Origin: a virus
IMG/VR virus record: IMGVR_UViG_3300006617_000247
Location: 1-28,229 of that record
DNA length: 28,229 bases
Direction: 5' to 3' (one strand)
Part shown: piece by piece, positions 27,571 through 28,229 of the stretch
How the letters are laid out: each line of letters begins with the position of its first letter
How positions within the stretch are numbered: position 1 is the stretch's first letter
Program-made: the position numbers and the translations under genes
The notes under the pieces: model-generated
Seen by the model: only the letters and a program-made list of their open reading frames with translations
Database searches by the model: none
What the model was told of the DNA's origin: nothing

Positions 27571-28229
27571 ATTTACTTACACTCACAGCCGCACTTCTGC
27601 CACCAAATCCAAAACTTGTTTTCATAAGTCTGTTATATTCAAAATGCTTTTTAGCATCAAATGTAAATGCAAAATGACTTTGATCAAACGGTTCTACTAA
27701 TCCTGCGTTACCTGGAATAATGTTTTGTGTCATTGCTTCTGCACCAAGTACTAATTCAATTAAACAACTAGCACCCATCATGTGTCCTACTTGTCCTTTA
27801 TTACTGTATAACCACGAGTCCTTGTTGAAAAATTCTTTTAGTACATCGAACTCTACAGGGTCACCTACTTGCGTTCCTGTAGCATGTGCATTTAGTACAT
27901 TGTAATCATCAACAGTTGTTCCTGCTTTTTGCATAGCATCTTCAATAGCCATTCTACCACCAGTGCCTTTAGGGTCTGGTTGTGTTGGGTGGTGAGCATC
28001 ACTGGCAATACCAATACCGTCAATTACCCAACGTATATTAGCACCACGAGCCTCTGCTTTTTCTAAAGGTTCAACCACCAAGTACACACTACCCTCACCA
28101 GGTATAATACCATCTCGGTCTTTGTCCCACGGTACACTCTTTGGTGTTTTTGAGTGGGCACCTAAGGCCTGGAAATAGTACAACGTGGTACTTGATGTCA
28201 TGAAATCTGTAGCACCTACTATAGCAAGG
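27560..28229 (-). CDS. Beta-ketoacyl-ACP synthase, N-terminus outside window
   Basis: The frame is open through the right edge, so the start is outside; about 222 residues are visible. It is the C-terminal half of a FabF/FabB-type condensing enzyme: IIPGEGSVYLVVEPLE, NAHATGTQVGDPVE with the first catalytic His, NKGQVGHMMGASCLIELVLG with the second, and the ending SFGFGGRSAAVSVSK. The active-site cysteine lies in the missing half. Such enzymes extend acyl chains on ACP in fatty-acid or polyketide synthesis. The gene runs straight into dCMP deaminase with an 11-nt overlap, so it belongs to the phage operon. Confidence 0.9.
   Translation of the reverse strand, partial: LAIVGATDFMTSSTTLYYFQALGAHSKTPKSVPWDKDRDGIIPGEGSVYLVVEPLEKAEARGANIRWVIDGIGIASDAHHPTQPDPKGTGGRMAIEDAMQKAGTTVDDYNVLNAHATGTQVGDPVEFDVLKEFFNKDSWLYSNKGQVGHMMGASCLIELVLGAEAMTQNIIPGNAGLVEPFDQSHFAFTFDAKKHFEYNRLMKTSFGFGGRSAAVSVSKYEK

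Noticed and set aside
1-28229. CRISPR array, insertion sequence, integrase or attachment site
   Set aside because: No regularly spaced direct repeats, transposase or integrase motifs, or long terminal inverted repeats were seen by eye on either strand.

Overview
This window reads as part of a large, AT-rich tailed-phage genome of the T4-like (myovirus) type, most likely from a marine bacterium. The case rests on four things seen together. There is a T4-gp44-type clamp-loader ATPase, a PhoH ATPase, a GroES/gp31-like co-chaperonin and a dCMP deaminase. Genes are packed almost end to end on one strand, with 1-nt stop/start overlaps. Motifs of the T4-like late-promoter type (NATAAATA on the coding strand) precede several genes. 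Many short genes have no recognisable function. No capsid or tail gene could be identified, so this looks like an accessory and replication-associated region. Host assignment is inference: the NfuA copy has the two-domain layout typical of Gammaproteobacteria.

Layout. Nearly all genes run leftward (minus strand). Only phoH (1285-2010) and a 44-codon gene (25020-25154) run rightward. From right to left: (1) 25.2-28.2 kb holds a ketoacyl-ACP synthase cut by the window end, dCMP deaminase, NfuA, an acidic repeat protein and an exported Asp-rich protein, bounded by terminators at 25649-25676 and 25160-25180. (2) 24749-25019 is a divergent control region with a consensus sigma70-type promoter facing left, inverted repeats and an array of GTAACA sites. 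(3) 16.0-24.7 kb is a long run from that promoter to a C(UUCG)G terminator at 15998-16025. It holds small unknown genes, tiny membrane proteins, a cyclotransferase-like protein, a phosphoribosyltransferase, ferredoxin-NADP reductase, GMP reductase, an SGNH-like protein and NAD synthetase. (4) 15505-15953 is a separate late unit with a hairpin-rich candidate RNA and a small membrane protein. (5) 11.4-15.5 kb holds sufE, clpP, a 2OG oxygenase, an A-type Fe-S carrier, a VOC-like protein and unknown genes. (6) 7.8-11.3 kb holds a DnaE fragment, the co-chaperonin, a lipoprotein and a short nucleotide-sugar dehydrogenase. (7) 2.0-7.8 kb holds two 2OG oxygenases, the clamp loader and two related radical SAM proteins. 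(8) phoH follows, then two unknown genes running off the left edge.

How the genes may work together. The most striking theme is iron-sulfur and redox chemistry. Three separate Fe-S assembly proteins (SufE, an A-type carrier, NfuA) share the window with two radical SAM proteins that need [4Fe-4S] clusters and with a ferredoxin/flavodoxin-NADP reductase that could supply electrons. Three 2OG-Fe(II) oxygenases add further iron demand. A second theme is nucleotide and cofactor supply: GMP reductase, a purine-type phosphoribosyltransferase, NAD synthetase and dCMP deaminase. GMP reductase would push guanylate toward IMP and adenylate, and dCMP deaminase moves dCMP toward dTMP, both in line with an AT-rich genome. 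ClpP and the co-chaperonin suggest control of protein folding and turnover.
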